Shown piece after piece: positions 7,157 through 13,536 of a DNA stretch of 15,767 nt. A model generated the notes under the pieces. That model saw nothing but the letters and a program-made list of their open reading frames with translations. It was not told the origin of the DNA and searched no databases. The position numbers and the translations under genes are program-made. This DNA is from JBBITW01 sp037440525 (GTDB taxonomy: Bacteria > Desulfobacterota > BSN033 > UBA1163): assembly GCA_037440525.1 (NCBI GenBank), contig JBBITW010000078.1:1-15767 (forward strand). The letters run 5' to 3'. Position 1 is the stretch's first letter; each line of letters starts with the position of its first letter.

Positions 7157-7905
7157 CCCCCCTCCTTTTCAATGTTTTTTATTTTTTTAAAAAAGAGTTT
7201 AGATGCGAGTCTCTTTTCTAACTCAAGCCCCTCTGGGAGGCTAAGATCCAATCCCCTTAAAACTGCCTCCTTTGCATTTCTTACGGCAATGGGATCTTGA
7301 GAGGCGATCACCCTTGCCATTTCCTCGACTGTATCCATAAGTTTAGCTCTTGAAACAACCCTGTTGACCAATCCAAATCCGAATGCCTCATCACTGCTTA
7401 ACCAGCGATTGGTAAGGAGCATCTCCAAGGCCCTTCCACGGCCAATCGCCCTTGGAAGTGTTTGGGTTCCGCCTGCAGCAGGGATAATCCCCAATCCCAG
7501 TTCTGGTAGAGCGAACCTCGCATCATCTGAGGCAATCCGAATATCACAGAACAAAGCAATCTCTAAACCTGAACCCAATACATAACCATGAAGGGCAGCA
7601 ATGAGGGGCATTGAAAGACTTAAAAAGAGGCTCCAGACATCTCTACCAAAACGGATCTGACGTGCTGAAGTAGGAGCTGGTGCGGTTAGAAACTCACTGA
7701 GGTCTGCACCTGCGCAGAACGCCCTATCCCCTTGTCCTTTAAAGATGGCCACCCTGATTTCAGAATCGTCTCGCAGGGCACTTAAAACCTCGTAGAGGTC
7801 ATCACGCATCTGTATGCTATAAGCATTTAGAGTCTTTGGTCTATTAAGGGTGATATAAGCAATATGATCATTTTTCTCATATATCAGGGTTTCAAAAACA
7901 CTCAT
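7153..7905 (-). CDS. Enoyl-CoA hydratase/isomerase (canonical crotonase)
   Basis: A 250-residue crotonase-fold enzyme, expected to hydrate or isomerise an enoyl-CoA. The CoA/oxyanion loop FCAGADLSEF (63-72) and the second oxyanion region GYVLGSGLEIALFCDIRIAS are present. Both acid-base glutamates of classic enoyl-CoA hydratase are in place: Glu115 (Glu144 in rat) and Glu135 in FALPELGLGIIP (Glu164 in rat), followed by AAGGTQTLPRAIG. It is therefore more likely a true hydratase than its neighbour at 7948-8718. It starts at ATG 7905 with no clear ribosome site, 42 nt after the preceding gene, and overlaps the ligase start by 4 nt. The C-terminal helix is slightly short with a lysine-rich tail. 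The chain-length preference is not visible. Confidence 0.9.
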   Translation of the reverse strand: MSVFETLIYEKNDHIAYITLNRPKTLNAYSIQMRDDLYEVLSALRDDSEIRVAIFKGQGDRAFCAGADLSEFLTAPAPTSARQIRFGRDVWSLFLSLSMPLIAALHGYVLGSGLEIALFCDIRIASDDARFALPELGLGIIPAAGGTQTLPRAIGRGRALEMLLTNRWLSSDEAFGFGLVNRVVSRAKLMDTVEEMARVIASQDPIAVRNAKEAVLRGLDLSLPEGLELEKRLASKLFFKKIKNIEKEGG

Positions 7906-7947
7906 AATCGTATTTCAATTTTTAATTTGAAGATTTGAATTTAATCA

Positions 7948-8718
7948 TTACCTTCCTTCAAACAGAGGCTCTCTCTTTTCACGAAAGGCCATAATACCTT
8001 CACTACGATCTCTTGTTGTATGTAGTAAAAAATAAAGGTCAGCCTCAAGTTTAATTCCCTGTTCAAGTGTAAGATCCATGCCTTTAAGGATTGATTCTTT
8101 TGCATAAATGAGAGCAACGGGGGCCTTCTTTGCAATCCCTTTTGCCATATCCATTGTGAAATTTATAAGTTCCCCATGGGGGATAACCCTATTAATAAGC
8201 CCAATTCTCAAAGATTCTTTAGCATCTATCAACATACCCGTAAAGATCATTTCAAGGGCATAGGCCTTTCCAACCAGGCGTGAGAGCCTTTGAGTCCCTC
8301 CATCCCAGGGGATGAATCCATTTTGGATATGTGTTAATCCAAAATGAGATCTATCGGATGAAATTCTTATATCACAAGCCATGATAAGCTCCAGACCTAA
8401 ATCTATTGCATCACCATCGATGGCCGAAATAATTGGTTTATCAAGTTTTGATATATGGTTGGTTAATGAGAAGAAATGGTTTTCTTCTTCATTCTCTCCC
8501 AAGAGATTCTCTATGAGATCCGAACCTATAGAAAAGGGATTCTCCCCATCACCTTTTAAAATTACAACACGTATATCTTCATCCCATTGAATTTCATTAC
8601 AGATATCTTTAAGTTCGTATGAGAGTTGAATCACTTTCTGGGGATCTTTCATTGGACCAATAAGATCAATAATTATAAGATGGCCAATCTTTTTAAAATT
8701 TAAAACATTATAATTCAT
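7948..8718 (-). CDS. Crotonase-superfamily protein with altered active site
   Basis: First gene of the leftward operon, 256 residues. The fold is clear: FSIGSDLIE in the oxyanion-loop position, LGLELIMACDIRIS, then FGLTHIQNGFIPWDGGTQRL and LVGKAYALEM. Glu110 matches the first catalytic glutamate, but the second is replaced by His130 (THIQNG instead of PEILLG), and Asp139 precedes GGTQ. The usual CAGAD loop is SIGSD, and the oxyanion glycine of the GGG motif is Leu107. This argues against simple hydration and for another crotonase reaction such as isomerisation, hydrolysis, C-C cleavage or a cyclic dienoyl-CoA reaction; I cannot choose. ATG 8718 has GGAG 10 nt upstream. The promoter should lie between it and the inverted-repeat element at 8775, but only a weak TATTAT (8742-8747) is visible. 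Confidence 0.85.
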   Translation of the reverse strand: MNYNVLNFKKIGHLIIIDLIGPMKDPQKVIQLSYELKDICNEIQWDEDIRVVILKGDGENPFSIGSDLIENLLGENEEENHFFSLTNHISKLDKPIISAIDGDAIDLGLELIMACDIRISSDRSHFGLTHIQNGFIPWDGGTQRLSRLVGKAYALEMIFTGMLIDAKESLRIGLINRVIPHGELINFTMDMAKGIAKKAPVALIYAKESILKGMDLTLEQGIKLEADLYFLLHTTRDRSEGIMAFREKREPLFEGR

Positions 8719-8774
8719 GATGTTCGATCTCCATTTTCTATATAATAGATTAATTACATAAAATCAATTCCAAA
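8719..8774 (-). promoter_or_regulatory. Leader of the leftward acyl-CoA operon
   Basis: A short AT-rich stretch between the operon's first ATG and the inverted-repeat element. On the minus strand it has TATTAT (8742-8747) as a possible -10, but no good -35 at the right distance, and GGAG 10 nt before the ATG. Transcription could instead start inside or beyond the element. No operator-like palindrome is seen. Confidence 0.3.
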
Positions 8775-8997
8775 GAGACCTCTGAAAAAGTCGTTCAATC
8801 ACTGGGGAGGTAGGGTTCCAAACCCTTCGAATGCGGACAATAGGAAGTTAAATTGTTTACAATCGTTTAAGAGAAAATTAAACCTTTTCTAAGGTATTAA
8901 TCAATATTGCCAAAATATCAAAGGTATCCGCTCGAAGGCTTTTCCACCCCACCTCCCCAGTCTATAAAACTCTTTTTAATACTTTTTCAGATGTCTC
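8775..8997. repeat. MITE-like element with long terminal inverted repeats
   Basis: The ends GAGACCTCTGAAAAAGT (8775-8791) and, on the other strand, GAGACATCTGAAAAAGT (8981-8997) match at 16 of 17 positions. Inside them, ACTGGGGAGGTAGGG (8801-8815) pairs with CCCCACCTCCCCAGT (8947-8961), and CCTTCGAATGCGGA (8824-8837) pairs with TCCGCTCGAAGG (8927-8938). The arms thus pair for about 65 bp with interruptions, around a core holding a small palindrome, ATTGT-tt-ACAAT. No coding frame is present. CCAA at 8770-8773 and at 8998-9001 could be a target duplication but is too short to prove one. It sits between two divergent operons and could affect both promoters. Confidence 0.72.
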
Positions 8998-9008
8998 CCA
9001 ACTTAACA

Positions 9009-9036
9009 TTGACAAGTTAAAAAACGGGGTTAAAAT
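9009..9036 (+). promoter_or_regulatory. Promoter of the Fur-family regulator/transporter operon
   Basis: TTGACA (9009-9014, perfect -35) and TAAAAT (9031-9036) are spaced by 16 bp. The expected transcript start, near 9043, falls inside the palindrome at 9039-9060, so a bound repressor would block initiation. Confidence 0.65.
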
Positions 9037-9038
9037 AA

Positions 9039-9060
9039 TAAATGAAAATATTTTCATTTA
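9039..9060. promoter_or_regulatory. Perfect 22-bp palindrome, candidate Fur-family operator
   Basis: TAAATGAAAAT (9039-9049) is followed at once by its exact reverse complement ATTTTCATTTA (9050-9060). The AT-rich AATGA...TCATT form resembles Fur/Zur/PerR boxes, and the site lies directly after the -10 and 12 bp before the start codon of a Fur-family gene. Autoregulation of the regulator-cbiMQO operon is the natural inference. Confidence 0.7.
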
Positions 9061-9071
9061 GAATTTAATCT

Positions 9072-9512
9072 ATGATAAATAAAGGCCTTTTTAAAAAAAT
9101 TTTTAGTGATAAAAGATTGAGGATGAGCCATCCAAGATTTCTGATATATAGTGAACTTTCAGGGATTGATATTCCTCTCAGTCCAAAGGAAATATATCAA
9201 TCCCTTATTAAGAAAAGAAGAAGAATAGGTCTTACTTCAATTTATCGCTCACTCGAGTTATTTGAATCACTGGGGATTGTCTTTAAAATTATAAATGGAT
9301 CAAAAATTAAATATAAATTATGTGAATTAATAAGCCATCACCACCATGTTGTTTGTAAGAAATGCGGTAGTGTGGTAGAGCTCGATTTTTGTGGTGTTTC
9401 TGAGTGGTCAAAAAAGGTTAAGGAAATGACAGGTTATGAGGTGACGGATCATCAACTCAATTTCTACGGGTTCTGCAGAGCATGTAGAAGAGAGTCAAAA
9501 AGGAGGTATTAA
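9072..9512 (+). CDS. Fur-family metal-dependent transcriptional regulator
   Basis: 146 residues. The N-terminal winged helix contains LSPKEIYQSLIKKRRRIGLTS and IYRSLELFESLGIV, the Fur DNA-recognition helix region. The dimerisation/metal domain has four consecutive histidines (89-92) in SHHHHVVCKKCG, a CxxC pair (Cys95, Cys98), His127, and a second CxxC (Cys135, Cys138). The two CxxC motifs form the structural zinc site of the family, and the histidine cluster is the usual regulatory metal site. As first gene before a CbiMQO transporter, sharing a 1-nt TAATG junction with cbiM, it is most likely a nickel, cobalt or zinc sensor rather than an iron-dependent global Fur. ATG 9072 has little Shine-Dalgarno sequence. 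The palindrome at 9039-9060 is its likely operator. Confidence 0.88.
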   Translation: MINKGLFKKIFSDKRLRMSHPRFLIYSELSGIDIPLSPKEIYQSLIKKRRRIGLTSIYRSLELFESLGIVFKIINGSKIKYKLCELISHHHHVVCKKCGSVVELDFCGVSEWSKKVKEMTGYEVTDHQLNFYGFCRACRRESKRRY

Positions 9513-10222
9513 TGTCTCACATACATCTTCCTGATGGCATTTTACCATTCTGGCTCTGGGTCTCTGGATTCGTTTTAACATTTCTAATCGGTGGGATTCT
9601 CTTTCTCTTTAAAGGGAGAAGGGATATAACCCGACGACTTCCATTGCTCGGGATGATGGCAGGGATTATGGTTCTTGGGGCATCTGTTGAGATTGTTCCG
9701 ATTGCATATCATGTAAACCTTACCTCCATATCAGGAATATTGCTTGGGCCTTCGCTTATATTCATTGCCACTTTTTTGGTAAATGTGATACTGGCACTCT
9801 TTGGCCATGGTGGAGTGACTGTTATTGGTTTAAATACAATAATCCTCTCATTTGAGGGAATTTTTGCATATCTATTTTTTCGTATCTTCTGGAAGATTCT
9901 AAAGAGATTGACCCCTGCAACTTTTATGGCCACGTTTTTAGCCCTTATCATCTCCACACTTTCTATGATTGGAGTAATAGGACTTGGGGTCCCACATTAT
10001 GAGGAGCTGATCCATCACGGGGAAAAGGGTATCTTAGAATTTAAACTTCTAAGAGGGGATGAGCATGAGATAAGCTATGAGAAGGAAGAGATTAATTTAA
10101 AGAGGTTTATTTCGATCGTTTTACCATTGAGTTTCATTGGATGGTTATTGGAGGGGATTATTACTTCACTTATTGCCCGATATATTTATAGATTACGCCC
10201 TGATCTGATGAGTTTAGATTGA
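9512..10222 (+). CDS. cbiM: CbiM-type substrate-binding membrane subunit of an ECF Ni/Co transporter
   Basis: A 236-residue membrane protein that binds the metal and gives specificity to a Cbi/Nik ECF transporter. The N-terminus MSHIHLPDG is a variant of the CbiM/NikM MHIxDG metal-binding start, with His3 and His5. The conserved LFGHGGVTVIGLN is at 97-108, and YHVNLTSISGILLGP at 66-80. Hydrophobic segments lie at about 12-33, 45-64, 75-98, 104-126, 137-160 and 198-223. Between the last two is a charged loop (161-197, including HYEELIHH) longer than usual, and there is no separate CbiN gene. AGGAGGT (9501-9507) precedes the ATG by 4 nt, and the ATG overlaps the regulator's stop. The divergent metal site leaves Ni, Co or another divalent ion open. 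Confidence 0.85.
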   Translation: MSHIHLPDGILPFWLWVSGFVLTFLIGGILFLFKGRRDITRRLPLLGMMAGIMVLGASVEIVPIAYHVNLTSISGILLGPSLIFIATFLVNVILALFGHGGVTVIGLNTIILSFEGIFAYLFFRIFWKILKRLTPATFMATFLALIISTLSMIGVIGLGVPHYEELIHHGEKGILEFKLLRGDEHEISYEKEEINLKRFISIVLPLSFIGWLLEGIITSLIARYIYRLRPDLMSLD

Positions 10223-10274
10223 AGAAATTCTAAAGAAAAAGATCATCTATGAAATTGAAGGATTGATAAAGATC

Positions 10275-10901
10275 ATGATTCAGCTATCCTATTTAGATTA
10301 TCTGGCCGCAGAGGGTAAGAGTTTTCTCCATCGCCTCTCACCTAAATTAAAGATAATCGGGATGCTTTTAGTCCTATCAGGTATTGTCATCATGAAAAGC
10401 CTTTATGGAACCTTGCTCCTGTATCTTGGACTGCTCTTCGTCTTTTTTCTATCAAGACTCCCAATGAAAATATTTCCTCTTACCCTATACCCTATCATAT
10501 TTGCTACTCTATTTATATTTGTCTCAAAACTTCAACTCCATTTTATCATTCTTGTCTTTCTAAAAGTTCTCTCGGGCTCAACAGGGGTTCTGTTACTACT
10601 ATCCACAACCCCTTATCCTTCGATATTTTCTGTTTTGGGTAGATTCCTTCCCTCCATTCTGGTAACTGCACTCTTTTTGACCTATCGTTCAATCTTTATA
10701 CTTATGGATGTTCTTGAAGAAACCAGGCATGCCCTATATCTTCGGGGAGGATTTCAATGGAGAAATCCACTGAGAAGTATAAAAAATATTTCAAATGCAT
10801 TTGGTCACTTGATCATCAAGGGGATAGATTCGAGTGAGAGGATTTATGAATCAATGTTACTAAGAGGATTTAAAAACAGGATCAATTACAGGGGAGAATA
10901 A
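10275..10901 (+). CDS. cbiQ: CbiQ, transmembrane coupling (T) subunit of the ECF transporter
   Basis: The energy-coupling subunit linking CbiM to the CbiO ATPase. It has an N-terminal LDYLAAEGKSFLHRLSPKLK, typical of CbiQ/EcfT, about four to five hydrophobic helices, and two XRG coupling motifs near the C-terminus: LYLRGGF and MLLRGFK, the arginines that seat on the ATPases. I start it at ATG 10275 (208 residues). The frame also opens at TTG 10263, but AAGGA (10258-10262) touches that TTG, leaving no spacer; with the ATG the spacer is a long 12 nt, so the start is uncertain. The family T subunit is usually somewhat longer. It lies 52 nt after cbiM and 4 nt before cbiO. Confidence 0.85.
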   Translation: MIQLSYLDYLAAEGKSFLHRLSPKLKIIGMLLVLSGIVIMKSLYGTLLLYLGLLFVFFLSRLPMKIFPLTLYPIIFATLFIFVSKLQLHFIILVFLKVLSGSTGVLLLLSTTPYPSIFSVLGRFLPSILVTALFLTYRSIFILMDVLEETRHALYLRGGFQWRNPLRSIKNISNAFGHLIIKGIDSSERIYESMLLRGFKNRINYRGE

Positions 10902-10905
10902 ATAT

Positions 10906-11757
10906 ATGAAGGAGAGTGAGAGGATTGTAGAAGTCGATTGTATTACCCATGTTTATCCTGATATGACAAAGGTCCAGATATGTGGTCTCGATTTTATCGT
11001 CAACAGAGGAGAAAGGGTCTCCATCTTAGGGGCAAATGGTTGTGGAAAGACCACATTGCTTAAACACCTCCTTGGGCTTCTCATACCTAAGGATGGAAAG
11101 GTTAGGGTCTTTGGAGTTGATCCAGGGAGGGATTATCCAAAGATCAGAGAAAAGATAGGGGTTGTCATGCAGGATGTTGATGAACAGATACTTGGCCCAA
11201 CAGTTTATGATGATATTCTCTTTGCTCCTCTAAATTATGGGGTTAAAAAGGCCGATGCAAAGAGGCTTGCTAAAAATGTTATTGAAAGGCTAAACATTGG
11301 GGCAATCCAGGATAAGATTGTTAACTACCTCTCAGGTGGGGAGAAGAAGAAGGTCGCACTGGCAGGTGCATTGGTTATGGAACCTGAACTGCTCATACTC
11401 GATGAACCTTTTACAGGACTTGATCCTTTATCGAGGAGGGAACTTGTAAGGATAATCAATGAGCTCAACAGGGAAAGAGGGATAACATTTATCATGACAC
11501 TTCACGAGGTGGATTTAGTTCCAGAGGTGACAGATATTCTATACCTCATGCATGGCCATGGAGATCTGAGTGAGAGAGGAAGTCCTGAGGAGATATTTGG
11601 AAGATTTCGTGATCTTGAGGATTTTAACCTCGAAGAGCCAACTTTAACGAAACTCTTCAAGGGATTAAAGAGAGAGGGGCTTGATTTCGGTTTTCCACTA
11701 CACATTGATGAAGCGATTTCTTCCATCAAAAAATATTTTGAGGAGATAACGAAGTAA
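10906..11757 (+). CDS. cbiO: CbiO, ATPase of the ECF Ni/Co transporter
   Basis: 283 residues, ABC-type ATPase that powers CbiMQ. Walker A GANGCGKTT (42-50), Q-loop VMQDVDEQI (Gln89; the adjoining acidic groove is an ECF trait), signature YLSGGEKKKVALAGAL (141-156), Walker B ELLILDEPFTGLDP (161-174) and switch His200 in TLHEVD are all intact. Beyond the core, a C-terminal stretch of about 70 residues follows GSPEEIFG, longer than a minimal ATPase and typical of many CbiO proteins. As only one ATPase gene is present, the complex would use a CbiO homodimer. GGGAG precedes ATG 10906. No defect is seen. The next gene begins 7 nt after the stop. Confidence 0.93.
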   Translation: MKESERIVEVDCITHVYPDMTKVQICGLDFIVNRGERVSILGANGCGKTTLLKHLLGLLIPKDGKVRVFGVDPGRDYPKIREKIGVVMQDVDEQILGPTVYDDILFAPLNYGVKKADAKRLAKNVIERLNIGAIQDKIVNYLSGGEKKKVALAGALVMEPELLILDEPFTGLDPLSRRELVRIINELNRERGITFIMTLHEVDLVPEVTDILYLMHGHGDLSERGSPEEIFGRFRDLEDFNLEEPTLTKLFKGLKREGLDFGFPLHIDEAISSIKKYFEEITK

Positions 11758-11764
11758 GAGAGAT

Positions 11765-12754
11765 TTGAAACTAAAAAACCTGAAATTGAGAAATAATATT
11801 ATTCTTGCTCCAATATCAGGGGTTACAGATTATCCTTTCAGGCGATTGGCCAGAGAGAATGGGTGTGATCTTACATTTACATGGATGCTGAGTGCAGATG
11901 GGTTATTGCGTAAGGGATATTCTTTTTTAAAAATTGAGAGGGATGATCACCCAATTTCTGTTCAACTCTTTGGTCAGGATCAGGATGTTCTGGCAGAGGC
12001 TTCTGTGTTGGCAGAGGCCCTCGGGGCAGATGGGATTGATCTAAATATGGGATGCCCTGTAAAAAAGGTAGTTGATGCAGGAGCAGGTGTGGAATTGATG
12101 AGGCACCCAAAAAAGGTTAGAAGAATACTTGAAAGGTTGAGACAGGCTGTAAGGGGATTTTTGACCATAAAGATTCGTTCTGGATGGGATAGAGATAGTA
12201 TAAATGCAATTGAGATTGCGAGGATTGCAGAAGATTCAGGGATTGACGGAGTGATTTTACACCCGAGGACAAAGGTTCAGGGGTTCCGTGGCCGAGCAGA
12301 TTGGAATATGATAAGGGAAGTAAAAAATAACGTTCATATCCCTGTAATTGGTAATGGGGATGCAAGAAATCCTATATTGGTTAAGAAGATGCTTGAGGAG
12401 ACAGGATGTGATGGGGTGATGATAGGGAGAGGGGCTTTAGGAAACCCATGGATTTTTAATTTAGAATCTCCTCCCTCTGATCCTGAAGAGAGATTAAGAA
12501 TGATCTTTCACCACTATCTGATTCTCAAAAACTATTATGGTGAAAAAAGGAGCATAAAAGAAATCATAAAACATATTCAATGGTATACAAAGGGACTCCC
12601 TTATAGCTCTTTTTTCCGTTCAAAAATAACGAAGGTTAGAGATGATGGGGAATTGTTCGAAATATTAACATCCTATTTTGGAAAGATTAAAGAGGGTTTA
12701 AAAACAAAAGATTTAGTAAAAGGAGAGATTTATGCCAATTGTAAATGTTGGTAA
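11765..12754 (+). CDS. dusB: tRNA-dihydrouridine synthase (DusB-like)
   Basis: A 329-residue FMN enzyme that reduces uridine in tRNA to dihydrouridine. The TIM-barrel pieces are in order: LAPISGVTDYPFRRLAR (14-30), VQLFGQD, DLNMGCPVKKV with catalytic Cys97, GAGVELM, LTIKIRSGW, HPRTKVQGFRG (166-175), GNGDA (197-201) and GRGALGNPWIF, the FMN phosphate loop. The reading begins at TTG 11765, with GAGAGA just upstream; this gives the typical opening KLKNLKLRNNIILAP, whereas a later start would remove it. The position within tRNA it modifies cannot be read directly, but the motif pattern resembles the DusB/NifR3 branch. It follows cbiO by 7 nt, and its last eight codons overlap the start of the hydrolase gene by 23 nt. 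Confidence 0.9.
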   Translation: MKLKNLKLRNNIILAPISGVTDYPFRRLARENGCDLTFTWMLSADGLLRKGYSFLKIERDDHPISVQLFGQDQDVLAEASVLAEALGADGIDLNMGCPVKKVVDAGAGVELMRHPKKVRRILERLRQAVRGFLTIKIRSGWDRDSINAIEIARIAEDSGIDGVILHPRTKVQGFRGRADWNMIREVKNNVHIPVIGNGDARNPILVKKMLEETGCDGVMIGRGALGNPWIFNLESPPSDPEERLRMIFHHYLILKNYYGEKRSIKEIIKHIQWYTKGLPYSSFFRSKITKVRDDGELFEILTSYFGKIKEGLKTKDLVKGEIYANCKCW

Positions 12755-13514
12755 AAAAGAGATGAATTACTGGATTGGTAAAGGAGGTCTTTTGAGAGAT
12801 AGGGAAACCCTCCTTTTTATCCACGGGGCTGGTGGAGGACAATATACGTGGATCTATCAAAAGGCCTTTTTTGAAAGTGAGTTCAATAACATCATAATCG
12901 AGCTTCCAGGCCACGGGGCTTCAGGTGGGAATGGGGAGGAGGATATTGGAAGATATGCTGAACATGTTTTATCGTTTTTAAGAATTTTGGATCTTTCGAA
13001 GGTCTTTCTCGTGGGACATTCCATGGGAGGAGCGATTGTCCAGAAAATGGCCCTGGAATTTTCAGACTTTATTAAGGGAATAATACTTGTTGGGACAGGA
13101 GCAAGATTGAAGGTTCTTCCAATGATTCTCGAAGGAATAAGGAAGGATTTTGAGGCAACGGTCAGAAGTATTGTTAGATTTGCATACTCCCGAAATACAC
13201 CATCAGATATGCTTGAAAGGGGTGTAAGTGATATGTTACGGTGCAAACCCGAAGTCCTATATGGTGACTTCTTAGCATGTGATCGCTTTGATATTATGAA
13301 CGAGGTAGAGAGGATTGATCTCCCAACACTCATTCTCTGCGGAGAGGAGGATGAACTTACACCTGTAAAATATTCGCAATTCCTTCAGAGTAAGATAAAG
13401 GGTTCAAAGCTTGAGCTTTTCCCTAAAGCAGGCCATATGGTAATGATGGAGTCAGAAAAGGACTTCAATTTCAGGGTAAGAGAATTTATATTATCTCTCA
13501 GGGAAGAAAGATGA
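12732..13514 (+). CDS. Alpha/beta-hydrolase, substrate unknown
   Basis: 260 residues, alpha/beta-hydrolase fold of the BioH/esterase-like type. FIHGAGGGQYTW (29-40) carries the HG oxyanion motif, GHSMGG (95-100) the nucleophile Ser97, CGEEDELTP the acid Asp208, and AGHMVMME the catalytic His235, so the triad is complete. A lid region lies at about 125-190. There is no signal peptide, so it is cytoplasmic. The ATG at 12732 sits inside the end of dusB, preceded by AGGAGAG, implying coupled translation. Neither context (between tRNA and ribosome modification genes) nor motifs define a substrate; carboxylesterase, thioesterase or lactonase activity are all possible. Confidence 0.85.
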   Translation: MPIVNVGKKEMNYWIGKGGLLRDRETLLFIHGAGGGQYTWIYQKAFFESEFNNIIIELPGHGASGGNGEEDIGRYAEHVLSFLRILDLSKVFLVGHSMGGAIVQKMALEFSDFIKGIILVGTGARLKVLPMILEGIRKDFEATVRSIVRFAYSRNTPSDMLERGVSDMLRCKPEVLYGDFLACDRFDIMNEVERIDLPTLILCGEEDELTPVKYSQFLQSKIKGSKLELFPKAGHMVMMESEKDFNFRVREFILSLREER

Positions 13515-13536
13515 ATTAATAAGAACCTAACCTTTT

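Noticed and set aside
8719..9071. Riboswitch (for example cobalamin or nickel/cobalt type) upstream of either operon
   Set aside because: The plus-strand leader is only about 30 nt and the inverted repeats look like a mobile-element structure; no conserved riboswitch motif was recognised.
12857..13333. 158-codon open frame antisense to the alpha/beta hydrolase gene
   Set aside because: It is opposite a gene with a complete catalytic triad, has no ribosome site or recognisable domain, and looks like a shadow frame.
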